This document shows positions 16,704 to 24,730 of a DNA stretch of 32,937 nucleotides, piece by piece (the stretch's first letter is position 1; every line of letters starts with the position of its first letter). The stretch covers positions 1 to 32,937 of the forward strand of contig JANOPZ010000088.1 of assembly GCA_031422195.1 (NCBI GenBank). Direction: 5' to 3'. The position numbers and the translations under genes are program-made. The notes under the pieces were generated by a model. It was not told the origin of the DNA and made no database searches. It saw only the letters and a program-made list of their open reading frames with translations. Source of the DNA: JALOTE01 sp031422195 (lineage in GTDB: Bacteria > Pseudomonadota > Alphaproteobacteria > Rhizobiales > Rhizobiaceae).

Positions 16704-17132
16704 CTATGCGAATGATGTCGCTTGCGCCTTCGATGTGTTTCTCAATTCTTTTCTCACAACCAGTTTCAACCCGGACCATACCGCATCGACCGCGCAGACT
16801 TTGACATCAACCCAGCCCATGGGCAGGCAAACCTCGCGGATGGTGTCTTCTGTAATATCGGTCAAAACTTTGGAGGCCTTCTTTGGCCATGAAACCCAAA
16901 CAGTCGAAATGTCAGGCAATACGCTGCGACCCAGCTTGAGCAACGCTTCCAACTCAACGCGCAGTGTCACGAATATATAGGCATCTTTGGCAGTGCTCAT
17001 ATCGCCGACCCAATTCACATTTTGCGCCTGCGCGATTTCTGCCTTCACGCTTTCTGGAACATTATGCGCAAAGACTTGGCCCGAAAAACTGAGCTTTTTG
17101 GCAAGCGACGTGCCGGAATACCCAGTTGTCAA
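16704..17132 (-). CDS. DUF3052-like protein (TTG start)
   Basis: A 142-residue protein whose N-terminus, TTGYSGTSLAKKLSF, matches the (A/T)GYSGTPLAKKLG start that I recall for the DUF3052 family, which has no known activity. The middle shows alternating hydrophobic strands and helices (YIFVTLRVELEALLKLG, STVWVSWPKKASKV), as in a small alpha/beta fold. The start is TTG at 17132 with a strong GGGGAGG site about 7 bases upstream. No membrane segment is seen. It ends 18 bases before preA, which therefore lies directly behind it in the same transcript. It has no obvious link with pyrimidine metabolism. Confidence 0.7.
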   Translation of the reverse strand: MTTGYSGTSLAKKLSFSGQVFAHNVPESVKAEIAQAQNVNWVGDMSTAKDAYIFVTLRVELEALLKLGRSVLPDISTVWVSWPKKASKVLTDITEDTIREVCLPMGWVDVKVCAVDAVWSGLKLVVRKELRNTSKAQATSFA

Positions 17133-17205
17133 TTTAGCCTCCCCTCGCCGCCACTTTGCGGCACGTCTACCCCGAAGATCAGGAGAAAGGGGGGAAATTC
17201 AGATT

Positions 17206-17739
17206 TTACTGAAACTGCCCCCAAAGCCACCCGATGGCATCGCCGCTCAAATGCCCGGCTTTCGGTACAATGTAGGCCCAAGCTGTCGCGCCAATAATGT
17301 TCCAAAACGCGAACTTGGCCAGCGGCATACCGCTCATGCCGGACATCAGGAAAACTACGGGACGAAAAATCGTTGCAAAGTGGCCGATCAGAATGGTCGC
17401 CGGGCCGTATTTGTCGAATGCCACGCGTGTTTTTTCCACCATTTCCGGGTAGTCTTTCAGCGGTCGCATCGCCAAAATTGCGCCGCCATACCGAAGCCCG
17501 AGCCAATAGCTGAAAAAGGAGCCGATGAGCGCCCCGGTTACTGCCCCTGCCCAAAGCGACCAAAACGGAATGGCGCCGGTTGCAGCCAATGCCCCGACGG
17601 CCACCAATATTGGTGTTGACGGAATAATGATTGAAAGAAACGCTGTTGTTTCGGCGGCGGCAAACACCACCATGATCAGCGGTATCCAAGTCTGATGCCG
17701 CTCGATCAACCCGACCAATGCTTGTGCAAACTGTTCCAT
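17206..17739 (-). CDS. DedA family membrane protein
   Basis: A 177-residue inner-membrane protein with the DedA/SNARE-associated core: FAAAETTAFLSIIIPSTPIL near residues 26-45 (early acidic residue and proline), then GALIGSFFSYWLGLRYGG, KYGPATILIGHFATIFRPVV and FWNIIGATAWAYIVPKAGHL. Members are implicated in lipid translocation and membrane homeostasis. Four to five hydrophobic segments are visible. It is distinct from the DedA-like protein at 4439. It lies between preT and the DUF3052-like gene on the same strand, with about 65 bases to preT and 73 to the next start, so it is probably co-transcribed with the pyrimidine genes. Confidence 0.88.
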   Translation of the reverse strand: MEQFAQALVGLIERHQTWIPLIMVVFAAAETTAFLSIIIPSTPILVAVGALAATGAIPFWSLWAGAVTGALIGSFFSYWLGLRYGGAILAMRPLKDYPEMVEKTRVAFDKYGPATILIGHFATIFRPVVFLMSGMSGMPLAKFAFWNIIGATAWAYIVPKAGHLSGDAIGWLWGQFQ

Positions 17740-17805
17740 TCAATGTTCCTTTTTCCGCACCCATTGGCGCAGACAAAAGCATTCGGCAAGTGGCTAAAGC
17801 TGAGT

Positions 17806-19146
17806 TCATACGGCAAGTGCTTTATGAATGCTCTCTGCAGCATCGCGGCCTTGCGCAACAGCGGTCACGGTCAAATCTTCACCGGCCGAAACGCAATCCC
17901 CTCCTGCCCAGACACCGGCCAATGATGTTCGTCCATCAGCATCTATTTTGATCCGGCCACTATCCAGTTCTATATGGGCAACACCTTCGGCAACAAATGT
18001 TTGGCCGATAGCTTTTAACACCTGATCAGCAGCAATAACGATTTTCTCACCGGTTCCAATCAATTTGCCGTCTTTCTCGGCGGTGTATTCCATTTCGATG
18101 CCCGTCACTTTGCCATCGGTTTCCACAACGCGCACCGGCTTCAAATTACAGCGCAGAGATACGCCGTGTGAGGCCGCTAAATCCTGCTCATAGGTCGAAG
18201 CATTCATGCGGTCCCGGCCACGGCGATATGCAACGGTCACTTGCTCTGCACCAAGGAGTTTGGATTGCACAGCAGCATCAATCGCGGTCATACCGCCGCC
18301 GATCACCACAATTTTGCGCCCGACAGCCACTGACGACAGCATCTTGGCCTGCCGCAAACCGGCAATAAATGTCACTGCGTCATCTGCGCCAGCGGCCTCG
18401 TCACCGGCGACACCGAGATCATTGACGCCTGACAGGCCAATAGCCAAAAACACAGCGTCATGAGTTTCTTTCAGTTCGGCAATTGTAATATCGCGGCCCA
18501 GTTTTTGGTCGGTTTTCACTGTGATGCCGCCAATGGACAGGATATACTCAACCTCACTTTGGGCAAAGTTGTTGGTCGATTTATAAGATGCGATGCCATA
18601 TTCGTTAAGGCCGCCTGCCTTTGGCCGCGCATCATACATGGTCACAGCATGGCCGTGCATCGCAAGCCGGTGCGCCGCAGCTAAGCCCGCAGGCCCTGCT
18701 CCAACAACCGCAACCGCTTTGCCGGTTTCAGCAGCACGGGTGTAAAACTGTTTCTCATGCAGCATGGCCAAATCAGTGGCGAATCGCTGCAAGCGCCCAA
18801 TTTCCACGGGCTTGCCCTCTGCGTGCTCACGTACGCACGCCTCTTCGCATAACGTTTCTGTTGGGCAAACACGCGCGCACATCCCGCCCAAGATATTCTG
18901 GTTAAAAATTGTCTTTGCAGCGCCAATGGCATTGTCAGTGGAAATTTGACGAATAAACAGCGGAATGTCGATGGTGGTTGGACATGCTGTCACACAAGGC
19001 GCATCGTAACAGAAGTAGCAGCGGTCAGACGCAACAAGTGCCTCGTGGCGGTTTAAAGTTGGGTGCAAATCTGCAAAGTTCGTTTCGTATTCGTCTTTGC
19101 TTAACCGGCCGGATGCGATGCCATCTGTAAACGCGTTGTGCGCCAT
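17806..19146 (-). CDS. preT: NAD(P)H-dependent dihydropyrimidine dehydrogenase, subunit PreT
   Basis: Electron-input subunit of dihydropyrimidine dehydrogenase: it takes electrons from NAD(P)H through FAD and FeS clusters to PreA. The 446 residues from ATG 19146 show an N-terminal FeS region (CYFCYDAPCVTACPTTIDIP and GGMCARVCPTETLCEEAC), an FAD motif AVVGAGPAGLAAAHRLAM near 137, a second nucleotide site VVIGGGMTAIDAAVQSKLLG and a C-terminal GGDCVSAGEDLTVTAVAQGR. The layout is like the glutamate synthase small subunit. The open frame runs to 19305, but MAHNAFTDG at 19146 has a GAGG site and matches family N-termini. It is the first gene of the minus-strand run and divergent from kdgK. Confidence 0.95.
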   Translation of the reverse strand: MAHNAFTDGIASGRLSKDEYETNFADLHPTLNRHEALVASDRCYFCYDAPCVTACPTTIDIPLFIRQISTDNAIGAAKTIFNQNILGGMCARVCPTETLCEEACVREHAEGKPVEIGRLQRFATDLAMLHEKQFYTRAAETGKAVAVVGAGPAGLAAAHRLAMHGHAVTMYDARPKAGGLNEYGIASYKSTNNFAQSEVEYILSIGGITVKTDQKLGRDITIAELKETHDAVFLAIGLSGVNDLGVAGDEAAGADDAVTFIAGLRQAKMLSSVAVGRKIVVIGGGMTAIDAAVQSKLLGAEQVTVAYRRGRDRMNASTYEQDLAASHGVSLRCNLKPVRVVETDGKVTGIEMEYTAEKDGKLIGTGEKIVIAADQVLKAIGQTFVAEGVAHIELDSGRIKIDADGRTSLAGVWAGGDCVSAGEDLTVTAVAQGRDAAESIHKALAV

Positions 19147-19203
19147 ATTATCCTCATTGCGAACACCAAAACGAAAGGCTAGCCGAGGGCTGGCGTTTGT
19201 CAA

Positions 19204-19217
19204 ATGTTTAAAAACAT
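19204..19217. promoter_or_regulatory. Inverted repeat in the preT/kdgK divergent region
   Basis: atgttt-aa-aaacat has perfect 6-base arms around two bases. It sits in the 104-base gap between two divergent starts (19146 and 19251), where a shared operator could lie. It is short and AT-rich, so chance is a real alternative. Confidence 0.3.
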
Positions 19218-19250
19218 GAGTTTGTGAGTAATATTTAAGAAAAGGAAAAT

Positions 19251-20186
19251 ATGTCGATGGCCCGCAATTTTTTGTCGATTGGTGAGTGTATGGTAGAATT
19301 TGCACCAGCTAAAAAAGAAGGGCTGTTTCAACGCGCCTTTGCTGGCGATACGCTGAACACTGCTTGGCATTTTCAGCGGCAAGCCGGGCGCAAATGGCAA
19401 ACCTCTTTTTTAACTGCGATTGGCGACGACAAATTGTCGGCTGAAATGCTGGAATTCATTGCAGAAGCCAACATCGACATTTCTCACGTTCAAGTTTTGC
19501 GTGGCCTTACCTGCGGGCTTTATACAATCAACCTTGAGGGTGCTGAGCGCAACTTTACATATTGGCGCGGACAATCAGCTGCAAAACATTTTGCCGATGA
19601 CCCCAACGCATTAAAAGCTGCTATAAATGCAGCATCAGATATCTATTTTAGCGGAATTACATTGGCCATTTTAAGTGCTTCCGCGCGCAAAACCCTCGTA
19701 TCTGCATTGCTGGAGGCGAAAGCTGCTGGAAAAAGCGTCACGCTTGATCCCAATATCCGCTTACGGCTTTGGGCCGATGCGAGTGAGGCAAAATCTTCAA
19801 TTACTGCCGCCGCCAAAGCCTCGACCCGAATCATGCCGAGTTTTGATGACGAGAAAATTCTGTTTGGTGACGCTTCGCCCGAAGCTACTTTGAAACGCTA
19901 TCAAAAACTCGGCGCAACAGAAATCATCGTTAAAGATGGCGCAAATAACACCCTCATTTCTTCAGCCGGATTCATTGCCGAAGTGCCCACCATCAAAGTG
20001 AACAGGCCGGTGGATACAACTGGCGCCGGCGACTCGTTTAATGCCGGATATTTATCGGGCCGTTTGAACGGGTTCAGCGCTGTGGCATCAGCGAAATACG
20101 GCCACGCTGTTGCCGCAGATGTGATCAAAGGCCGCGGCGCATTGGTGGCTTCAAATGCTGCGCTTCAAGACTTCCGGAATGCATAA
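19251..20186 (+). CDS. kdgK: 2-keto-3-deoxygluconate kinase (PfkB family)
   Basis: Phosphorylates 2-keto-3-deoxygluconate to KDPG, feeding Entner-Doudoroff aldol cleavage. The 311 residues match the KdgK branch of the PfkB family: FLSIGECMVEFAP at the start, AFAGDTLNTAWHFQRQAG (sugar-binding Asp/Asn), YWRGQSAAKHF, VTLDPNIRLRLW, and the C-terminal DTTGAGDSFNAGYLSGRLNG with the catalytic Asp and anion hole. AGGA precedes ATG 19251; a second ATG follows two codons later. The 3' end overlaps galM on the other strand by 22 bases. Confidence 0.9.
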   Translation: MSMARNFLSIGECMVEFAPAKKEGLFQRAFAGDTLNTAWHFQRQAGRKWQTSFLTAIGDDKLSAEMLEFIAEANIDISHVQVLRGLTCGLYTINLEGAERNFTYWRGQSAAKHFADDPNALKAAINAASDIYFSGITLAILSASARKTLVSALLEAKAAGKSVTLDPNIRLRLWADASEAKSSITAAAKASTRIMPSFDDEKILFGDASPEATLKRYQKLGATEIIVKDGANNTLISSAGFIAEVPTIKVNRPVDTTGAGDSFNAGYLSGRLNGFSAVASAKYGHAVAADVIKGRGALVASNAALQDFRNA

Positions 20187-21181
20187 ACCGTGGTCTGTTC
20201 GTAAGTTTCGCCCGGCCGCAACGCGATTGACGGAAAATGCGGATGGTTCGGTGCATCCGGCCAGCATTGAGCTTCAAAGCAAAAACCCGCAAACGCTTCG
20301 TAGGGCTTTCCAATAAGACCATTGGCTGGCCTACCACCAATTTTTGAAGCGGTATAAAGCTGCATGCCCGGCTCTGTGGATGACACTTCCATTTCAACGC
20401 CGGATTTCAGTGCCTTTGCCCAAGAAACAGGCCGCAATTTTGTGCGCGCAGCAGAAACGCAATAATTAATATCATGGGCAAACGGCCCGTCAGACGTTGG
20501 GCTGCGAAGCGGCGCAAACTCCCGGAAATCATAGGGCGTGCCTGCAATCAAATTCAGCGCACCGGATGGAATGAGTTCGCTATCAAGCTCGGTGATAGTT
20601 TCAGCAGCGATTTTGATATGATGATCGAGACAGTCCGTTGCGCCACCATCATTCAAGTTGAAATAAGAATGGTGCGCAATATTCACCAATGTAGACTTGT
20701 CCGTTGTCGCATGAATCAAAACGTGAAGCGCGCCGTCTTCAATTCTGTATTCATTGGTGATTTTCACATTTCCCGGAAAACCGCCTTGCCCGTCTGGATC
20801 AATGATTTCAAGACGCACAAAGTCTTTGCCGTGTTCCGCAATGCTCCAGTTGCGCTTACCAATACCTTGCTTGCCAGAATGCAAAGTATGGCGGCCTAGC
20901 AAATTGAGTTCGGTGTGATGCTCAACGCCATCCAATTGGAATTTACCAAAACCAATTCGGTTAGCCACTCGGCCAGCCGTTGCGCCAAAAAAGGGTGAAA
21001 AGGCGGGATAGTCGGCGAATTTGTGGAAACCCAAAACAACCGGCGCATCATGCCCCCGAAGGCGCAAATCCTGCACCGCAGCGCCCCATGTTATGATTGT
21101 TGCTGTGAGCTGCCCATCCGAAATTGATAAGCGCTCAACCTGTTCTCCAGATTCTGTCCGGCCAAAAACCTCAATCGCCAT
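20165..21181 (-). CDS. galM: Aldose 1-epimerase (mutarotase)
   Basis: Interconverts alpha and beta anomers of aldoses. The 338-residue beta-sandwich protein shows the GalM pattern: TIITWGAAVQDLRLRG near residues 28-43, FFGATAGRVANRIGFGKF, GRHTLHSGKQGIGKRNW with a conserved His, NIAHHSYFNLNDGG with the catalytic His, and FCFEAQCWPDAPNHPHFPSI with the catalytic Glu. The length is normal. Its ATG is 3 bases past the stop of the aldehyde dehydrogenase gene, so the two form an operon. Its final 22 bases overlap the end of kdgK, which converges. Confidence 0.94.
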   Translation of the reverse strand: MAIEVFGRTESGEQVERLSISDGQLTATIITWGAAVQDLRLRGHDAPVVLGFHKFADYPAFSPFFGATAGRVANRIGFGKFQLDGVEHHTELNLLGRHTLHSGKQGIGKRNWSIAEHGKDFVRLEIIDPDGQGGFPGNVKITNEYRIEDGALHVLIHATTDKSTLVNIAHHSYFNLNDGGATDCLDHHIKIAAETITELDSELIPSGALNLIAGTPYDFREFAPLRSPTSDGPFAHDINYCVSAARTKLRPVSWAKALKSGVEMEVSSTEPGMQLYTASKIGGRPANGLIGKPYEAFAGFCFEAQCWPDAPNHPHFPSIALRPGETYEQTTVYAFRKS

Positions 21182-21184
21182 AAT

Positions 21185-22642
21185 TTAGAGCCCCAGTCCG
21201 CCAAGACAAATATATTTGGTTGAAAGAAATTCATGAATGCCTTGGCTGCCGCCCTCTGAACCAAGGCCCGACATTTTTACGCCGCCAAATGGCGCTTCTG
21301 GCGTGGTGACCAAGCCTTCATTAACGCCAACAATACCATATTTCAGGCCCTCCATAACACGCACAGTCTGGCCCAAATCAGAGGTGTAAAAATAACTGGC
21401 CAAGCCAAACTCGGTATCATTGGCCATTTTAATGGCTTCCGCTTCGGTCCTAAACTTGAACACCGGTGAAACGGGTCCGAAGATTTCTTCGCGGGCAAAA
21501 CGCATATCTGACGTTGCATCGCCGATAACGGTGGGCTCAAAAAACGAACCACCCAGTGAATGACGCTTTCCGCCAGCCAAAATCTTGCCGCCTTTGGCAA
21601 TGGCATCTGCGATAAATGCCTCCGTCGATTCTGCAGCTTTATCATCGATCAACGGGCCTTGCTGCACGCCATCATCCATGCCGTTTCCGACTTTAAGCGC
21701 ATTTGTTGCTGTAACCAGTTTGGCGCAGAACTCATCATAAACACCGGCTTGCACCAAAAACCTGTTGGCACAAACACAGGTTTGGCCAGAATTGCGATAT
21801 TTGGCCAGCATGGCACCAACAATTGCTTTATCAATATCGGCTGAATTAAACACGATAAACGGCGCATTGCCACCGAGCTCCATCGAGCATTTTTTCACAG
21901 TGCCAGCTGCCATCTGCATCAATTTAATGCCGACCTCGGTTGATCCCGTGAACGTGATTTTTGCCACATCAGGGTTAATGCAAAGCTCTTCGCCAATCTC
22001 CGAGGCTTTACCGGTGATGATATTGATAACCCCCTTGGGCAGACCAACGGCTTCGCCAATTATGCCCCAAGCAATGCCGGAATATGGCGTTTGCGAGGCT
22101 GGCTTAATTACGGTGGTGCAACCTGCCGCGATTGCGGGGCCAATCTTGCGCGCCAACATCGAAGAGGGGAAATTCCAGGGTGTGATAGCTGCAACCACGC
22201 CAATAGGCTCCAGCGTTGTCAAAATACGTCGGTCTGCCCAAGGGCTTGGCACAACCTCGCCATAAACGCGACGCGCTTCTTCAGCAAACCACAACAGATA
22301 AGCGGCACCAATGGCAATTTCACCCTTCGCTTCAGCCAAAGGCTTTCCCATTTCCAAGGTCAAGGTTTCAGCAAGCTGTTGCTGATTGGCCATCATATAA
22401 TCATGCATGGAGCGCAAATATTTAGCGCGTTCATTGGCGGTTGTTTTTTTAAAGGTTTCAAACGCAATTTTGGCGGCGTCGATGGCACGTCGCGTTTCAA
22501 TTTTGCCGCATTGTGGAACTGTGCCAACAACTTCGCCGGTGGCCGGGTTTTTCACGGTGATTACATTACCGCTTTCTGCCCAAATCCAATTGCCCCCGAT
22601 TAAATTTGCATCACGAATAAAGGGATTGCTTAACTCGGCCAT
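21185..22642 (-). CDS. NAD(P)-dependent semialdehyde dehydrogenase (GabD/KGSADH type)
   Basis: An aldehyde dehydrogenase of 485 residues. Seen: GVVAAITPWNFPSSMLARKI, ITFTGSTEVGIKLMQMA (NAD loop), MELGGNAPFIVF with the general-base Glu, NSGQTCVCANRFLV with the catalytic Cys, and EEIFGPVSPVFKF. This is the succinate-semialdehyde dehydrogenase (GabD) subfamily. The alpha-ketoglutarate semialdehyde dehydrogenases of pentose and uronate pathways belong to the same group. The neighbours galM (same operon) and kdgK (convergent) favour a sugar-acid role, for example 2,5-dioxopentanoate oxidation, but the substrate cannot be decided from sequence alone. Confidence 0.88.
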   Translation of the reverse strand: MAELSNPFIRDANLIGGNWIWAESGNVITVKNPATGEVVGTVPQCGKIETRRAIDAAKIAFETFKKTTANERAKYLRSMHDYMMANQQQLAETLTLEMGKPLAEAKGEIAIGAAYLLWFAEEARRVYGEVVPSPWADRRILTTLEPIGVVAAITPWNFPSSMLARKIGPAIAAGCTTVIKPASQTPYSGIAWGIIGEAVGLPKGVINIITGKASEIGEELCINPDVAKITFTGSTEVGIKLMQMAAGTVKKCSMELGGNAPFIVFNSADIDKAIVGAMLAKYRNSGQTCVCANRFLVQAGVYDEFCAKLVTATNALKVGNGMDDGVQQGPLIDDKAAESTEAFIADAIAKGGKILAGGKRHSLGGSFFEPTVIGDATSDMRFAREEIFGPVSPVFKFRTEAEAIKMANDTEFGLASYFYTSDLGQTVRVMEGLKYGIVGVNEGLVTTPEAPFGGVKMSGLGSEGGSQGIHEFLSTKYICLGGLGL

Positions 22643-22792
22643 AGCGCACTCCAGATCTTAAATTTATCAAATTGCCTTTTGCCATGGCGCTTGCTCATTT
22701 CTCAATCCCAAACATGGAAATATTATCGGCCATTTGCCGTAAGCAAAATGGAACCTATATAAAGACCGGTTCATCGGTTGGAAATCTGCTCC

Positions 22793-23350
22793 ATGCGTTT
22801 GGTCTTCATTGTCGCCCTTTTCGCATTGTTATCGTTTCCTGCCAAAGCAACTGAAATTGCTTGGGCAAAACTTCTCGAAGGCGGCCATACCATTTTGTTG
22901 CGCCATGCATTCGCACCCGGCACGGGTGACCCTGCCAATTTCAAATTGGATGACTGCGCAACCCAGCGCAATTTGTCAGAGCAAGGTCGTCAACAAGCTC
23001 AGCGCATTGGCGCAAGGTTAGCTGCCAGAGCGATCAAAATTGACATTGTGCGCACGAGCCAATGGTGCCGCACTCTAGACACGGCGCGGTTGGCTTTTCC
23101 GCAGATGCAAATTGTCGAACTACCTGCACTCAATTCGTTTTATGCCGATGATTCGAGCAAACGCGAGCAAACAGATGCAGTCCTCAAATTGATTGAGGCG
23201 TTTGAAGGTTCTGGCAATCAAGTGCTGATCACTCATCAAGTCAATATCACGGCCTTAACCGGGCTTGTTGCGCGCGAAGGCGAGATGATCATTATTGATT
23301 CCGATGCCAGTGGCGCAATAAAAGTGCTGGGCCGGCAAACATTTGATTGA
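22793..23350 (+). CDS. Secreted histidine phosphatase family protein
   Basis: A 185-residue phosphoglycerate mutase-like (histidine phosphatase) protein. Residues 1-19 (MRLVFIVALFALLSFPAKA) form a signal peptide, so it is periplasmic. The catalytic RH motif is LLRHAFAPGTGDP, with A where RHG is usual. Then come NLSEQGRQQAQRIGARL, VRTSQWCRTLDTARLAF, and the second His in LITHQVNITALTG. I chose the ATG at 22793 because it starts the signal peptide; an upstream in-frame TTG adds five residues without benefit. The substrate is unknown. The gene is divergent from the aldehyde dehydrogenase. Confidence 0.85.
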   Translation: MRLVFIVALFALLSFPAKATEIAWAKLLEGGHTILLRHAFAPGTGDPANFKLDDCATQRNLSEQGRQQAQRIGARLAARAIKIDIVRTSQWCRTLDTARLAFPQMQIVELPALNSFYADDSSKREQTDAVLKLIEAFEGSGNQVLITHQVNITALTGLVAREGEMIIIDSDASGAIKVLGRQTFD

Positions 23351-23365
23351 TGTTTCGCTATCGTT

Positions 23366-24262
23366 TCAACTGTTTTGACGTAAAAACAGGTTGACTTCCG
23401 CCAGTGTTGGCGTTCCCGCCCTGCCGCCAAACCGAGTGCATTTTAGAGCGGCAACAGCGCTGGCGAAGCGAATGGCAGCGCGTTCTGTTTGGCCCTGCCC
23501 CAAAGCCAAAGCAAAAGCGCCATGCCAAACATCGCCTGCCCCCAACGAATCGATCGCTTTTACCTTGAAGGCCGGCGAGTGTTGTATTCTGCCATTTTCC
23601 AGCCAAAAAACGCCGTGCTCGCCATCGGTCGCGCAAACAAAGGCCGCAGTCATATCAATGGCCCTGCGCAGCGCTGGTTCAAACTCGCCAATGCCTGTTA
23701 AATCTGCAATGCCTTGGCGTGAAAGTGCGATATGTGTTGCCAAAGGCAACGCCTGCATAGCTTCAGCAAATGGGGCTTCACCATCAATCACACCTGGTTT
23801 GCCACGTTCGCGGGCACGCATCATTGCGGCGGCAGTTCCGCGTGCCCAGCGTGTATCCGCAAGCACGGCATCAAAATCAGGTAAATCAGCGTCTTCGAGC
23901 CATTTTGGATCTTGGCTGATGGTTAAATCTCGATAACTGACAATTTGGCGTTCACCATCGGGTGTTACAAATATCGATGAAAATTGCGACCGTTTGCCGT
24001 CATAGCGCTGAATGAGGCTGGTGTTAACGTTTTCGCCCGCTAAGTCCTTCAGCATCATATCAGCAATCACATCGTCGCCGATGCGGGCCGCCAGCCAAGC
24101 TTGCCCGCCGAGCCGGGCGACCGCTACGGCTGCATTGGCGGCGCACCCACCACCAACAATAACCGAACCCGTTGAGCGGTATTTAATGGCTTGGCGCGGC
24201 ATTTCGGCAACCGAAAAAACAAAATCAACAACTGATACACCAGTGCATAATACGAGGGTCAT
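23366..24262 (-). CDS. PfkB family sugar kinase, YihV-like
   Basis: A 298-residue ribokinase-fold protein. VGGGCAANAAVAVARLGGQA near residues 36-55 is the sugar/lid region, and DSLGAGDVWHGAFALALGQG has the catalytic Asp and anion hole. The C-terminal two-thirds, including VLADTRWARG, VIDGEAPF, WLENGRIQHSPAFKV and ALKCTRFGGRAGTP, resembles E. coli YihV, the sulfofructose kinase, as I recall its sequence. No sulfoquinovose pathway partners are nearby, so the true substrate may differ. Its ATG overlaps by ATGA the end of a decayed HAD hydrolase gene, showing it was once the second gene of an operon. Confidence 0.85.
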   Translation of the reverse strand: MTLVLCTGVSVVDFVFSVAEMPRQAIKYRSTGSVIVGGGCAANAAVAVARLGGQAWLAARIGDDVIADMMLKDLAGENVNTSLIQRYDGKRSQFSSIFVTPDGERQIVSYRDLTISQDPKWLEDADLPDFDAVLADTRWARGTAAAMMRARERGKPGVIDGEAPFAEAMQALPLATHIALSRQGIADLTGIGEFEPALRRAIDMTAAFVCATDGEHGVFWLENGRIQHSPAFKVKAIDSLGAGDVWHGAFALALGQGQTERAAIRFASAVAALKCTRFGGRAGTPTLAEVNLFLRQNS

Positions 24263-24552
24263 AACGGCTGGCTTTCGCTTAAAGTGGTTATTAGTGCCGG
24301 CAAAGCGCCTAGTTTGGACAGTTTATAAAACCGCAGATGATCAAATTGCGGTTCGGTAGGTTCAAGCGCAAATATCAAGTCATTTGGAATATTGCGCTTT
24401 TCGGTGGCCAGCAGCACTCAATCTGCCTGTTGCGGGTCGACCTAATCGGCCAATAAAAACTGAAACGTTCGCTGCGCTTCAGCAAAATAACGATTATTAT
24501 GCCAAAGCGTATCGTCAGCATCAGAAGCGATCGTCGAAATCGATTTTGCCAT
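24259..24552 (-). pseudogene. HAD family hydrolase, decayed and internally deleted
   Basis: Translating from ATG 24552 gives 98 codons in one frame. The N-terminus TIASDADDTLWHNNRYFAEA carries HAD motif I (DxDDTLW), followed by an in-frame TAG (24442-24444, codon 37) and TGA (24418-24420, codon 45). Then VLLATEKRN matches the typical early part of these proteins, after which the sequence jumps to FDHLRFYKLSKLGALPALI, which resembles the C-terminal end of the same family. Well over 100 residues of the middle are therefore missing. The reading frame is still in phase through to a TGA that overlaps the kinase ATG as ATGA. The homology is judged by eye from recalled family sequence. Confidence 0.8.
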
Positions 24553-24730
24553 TGCTTAAAATGCCCTGCCTTGACTTAATCTTCAAGAGGCACCGACTTT
24601 TAGTGACGGCCAGAATTGCTTAGCCACGATTTTTACTTTTTTTAATCCACAAATGTGGTTAGACACCGTGCAACTCTCTCGGCTCGCAAACTTTGCCGGG
24701 GCAATACCATTTTCTTGGGAACCACGATTC
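24553..24730 (+). promoter_or_regulatory. Upstream region of the acpXL operon
   Basis: About 180 bases between the HAD relic and acpXL. It holds TTGACT at 24571-24576, a possible -35 box without a clear partner at the right distance, and a short inverted repeat ccaca-aa-tgtgg near 24649. The frame of acpXL is open from 24653, but the family N-terminus starts at 24731. The promoter assignment rests on position only. Confidence 0.3.

Noticed and set aside
17129..17809. 226-codon minus-strand ORF over the DedA gene
   Set aside because: It overlaps the DedA frame in a different frame and shows no domain; the 177-residue DedA product is recognisable.
19147..19305. N-terminal extension of preT by 53 residues
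   Set aside because: It runs across the divergent promoter region and the start of kdgK; the ATG at 19146 has a good ribosome binding site and matches PreT N-termini.
22778..22792. Upstream TTG start for the histidine phosphatase
   Set aside because: The ATG five codons later begins a textbook signal peptide.
24329..24353. 7-base stem aaccgca / tgcggtt as a terminator or riboswitch
   Set aside because: It lies inside the HAD pseudogene, has no U-run, and a stem of this size is expected by chance.
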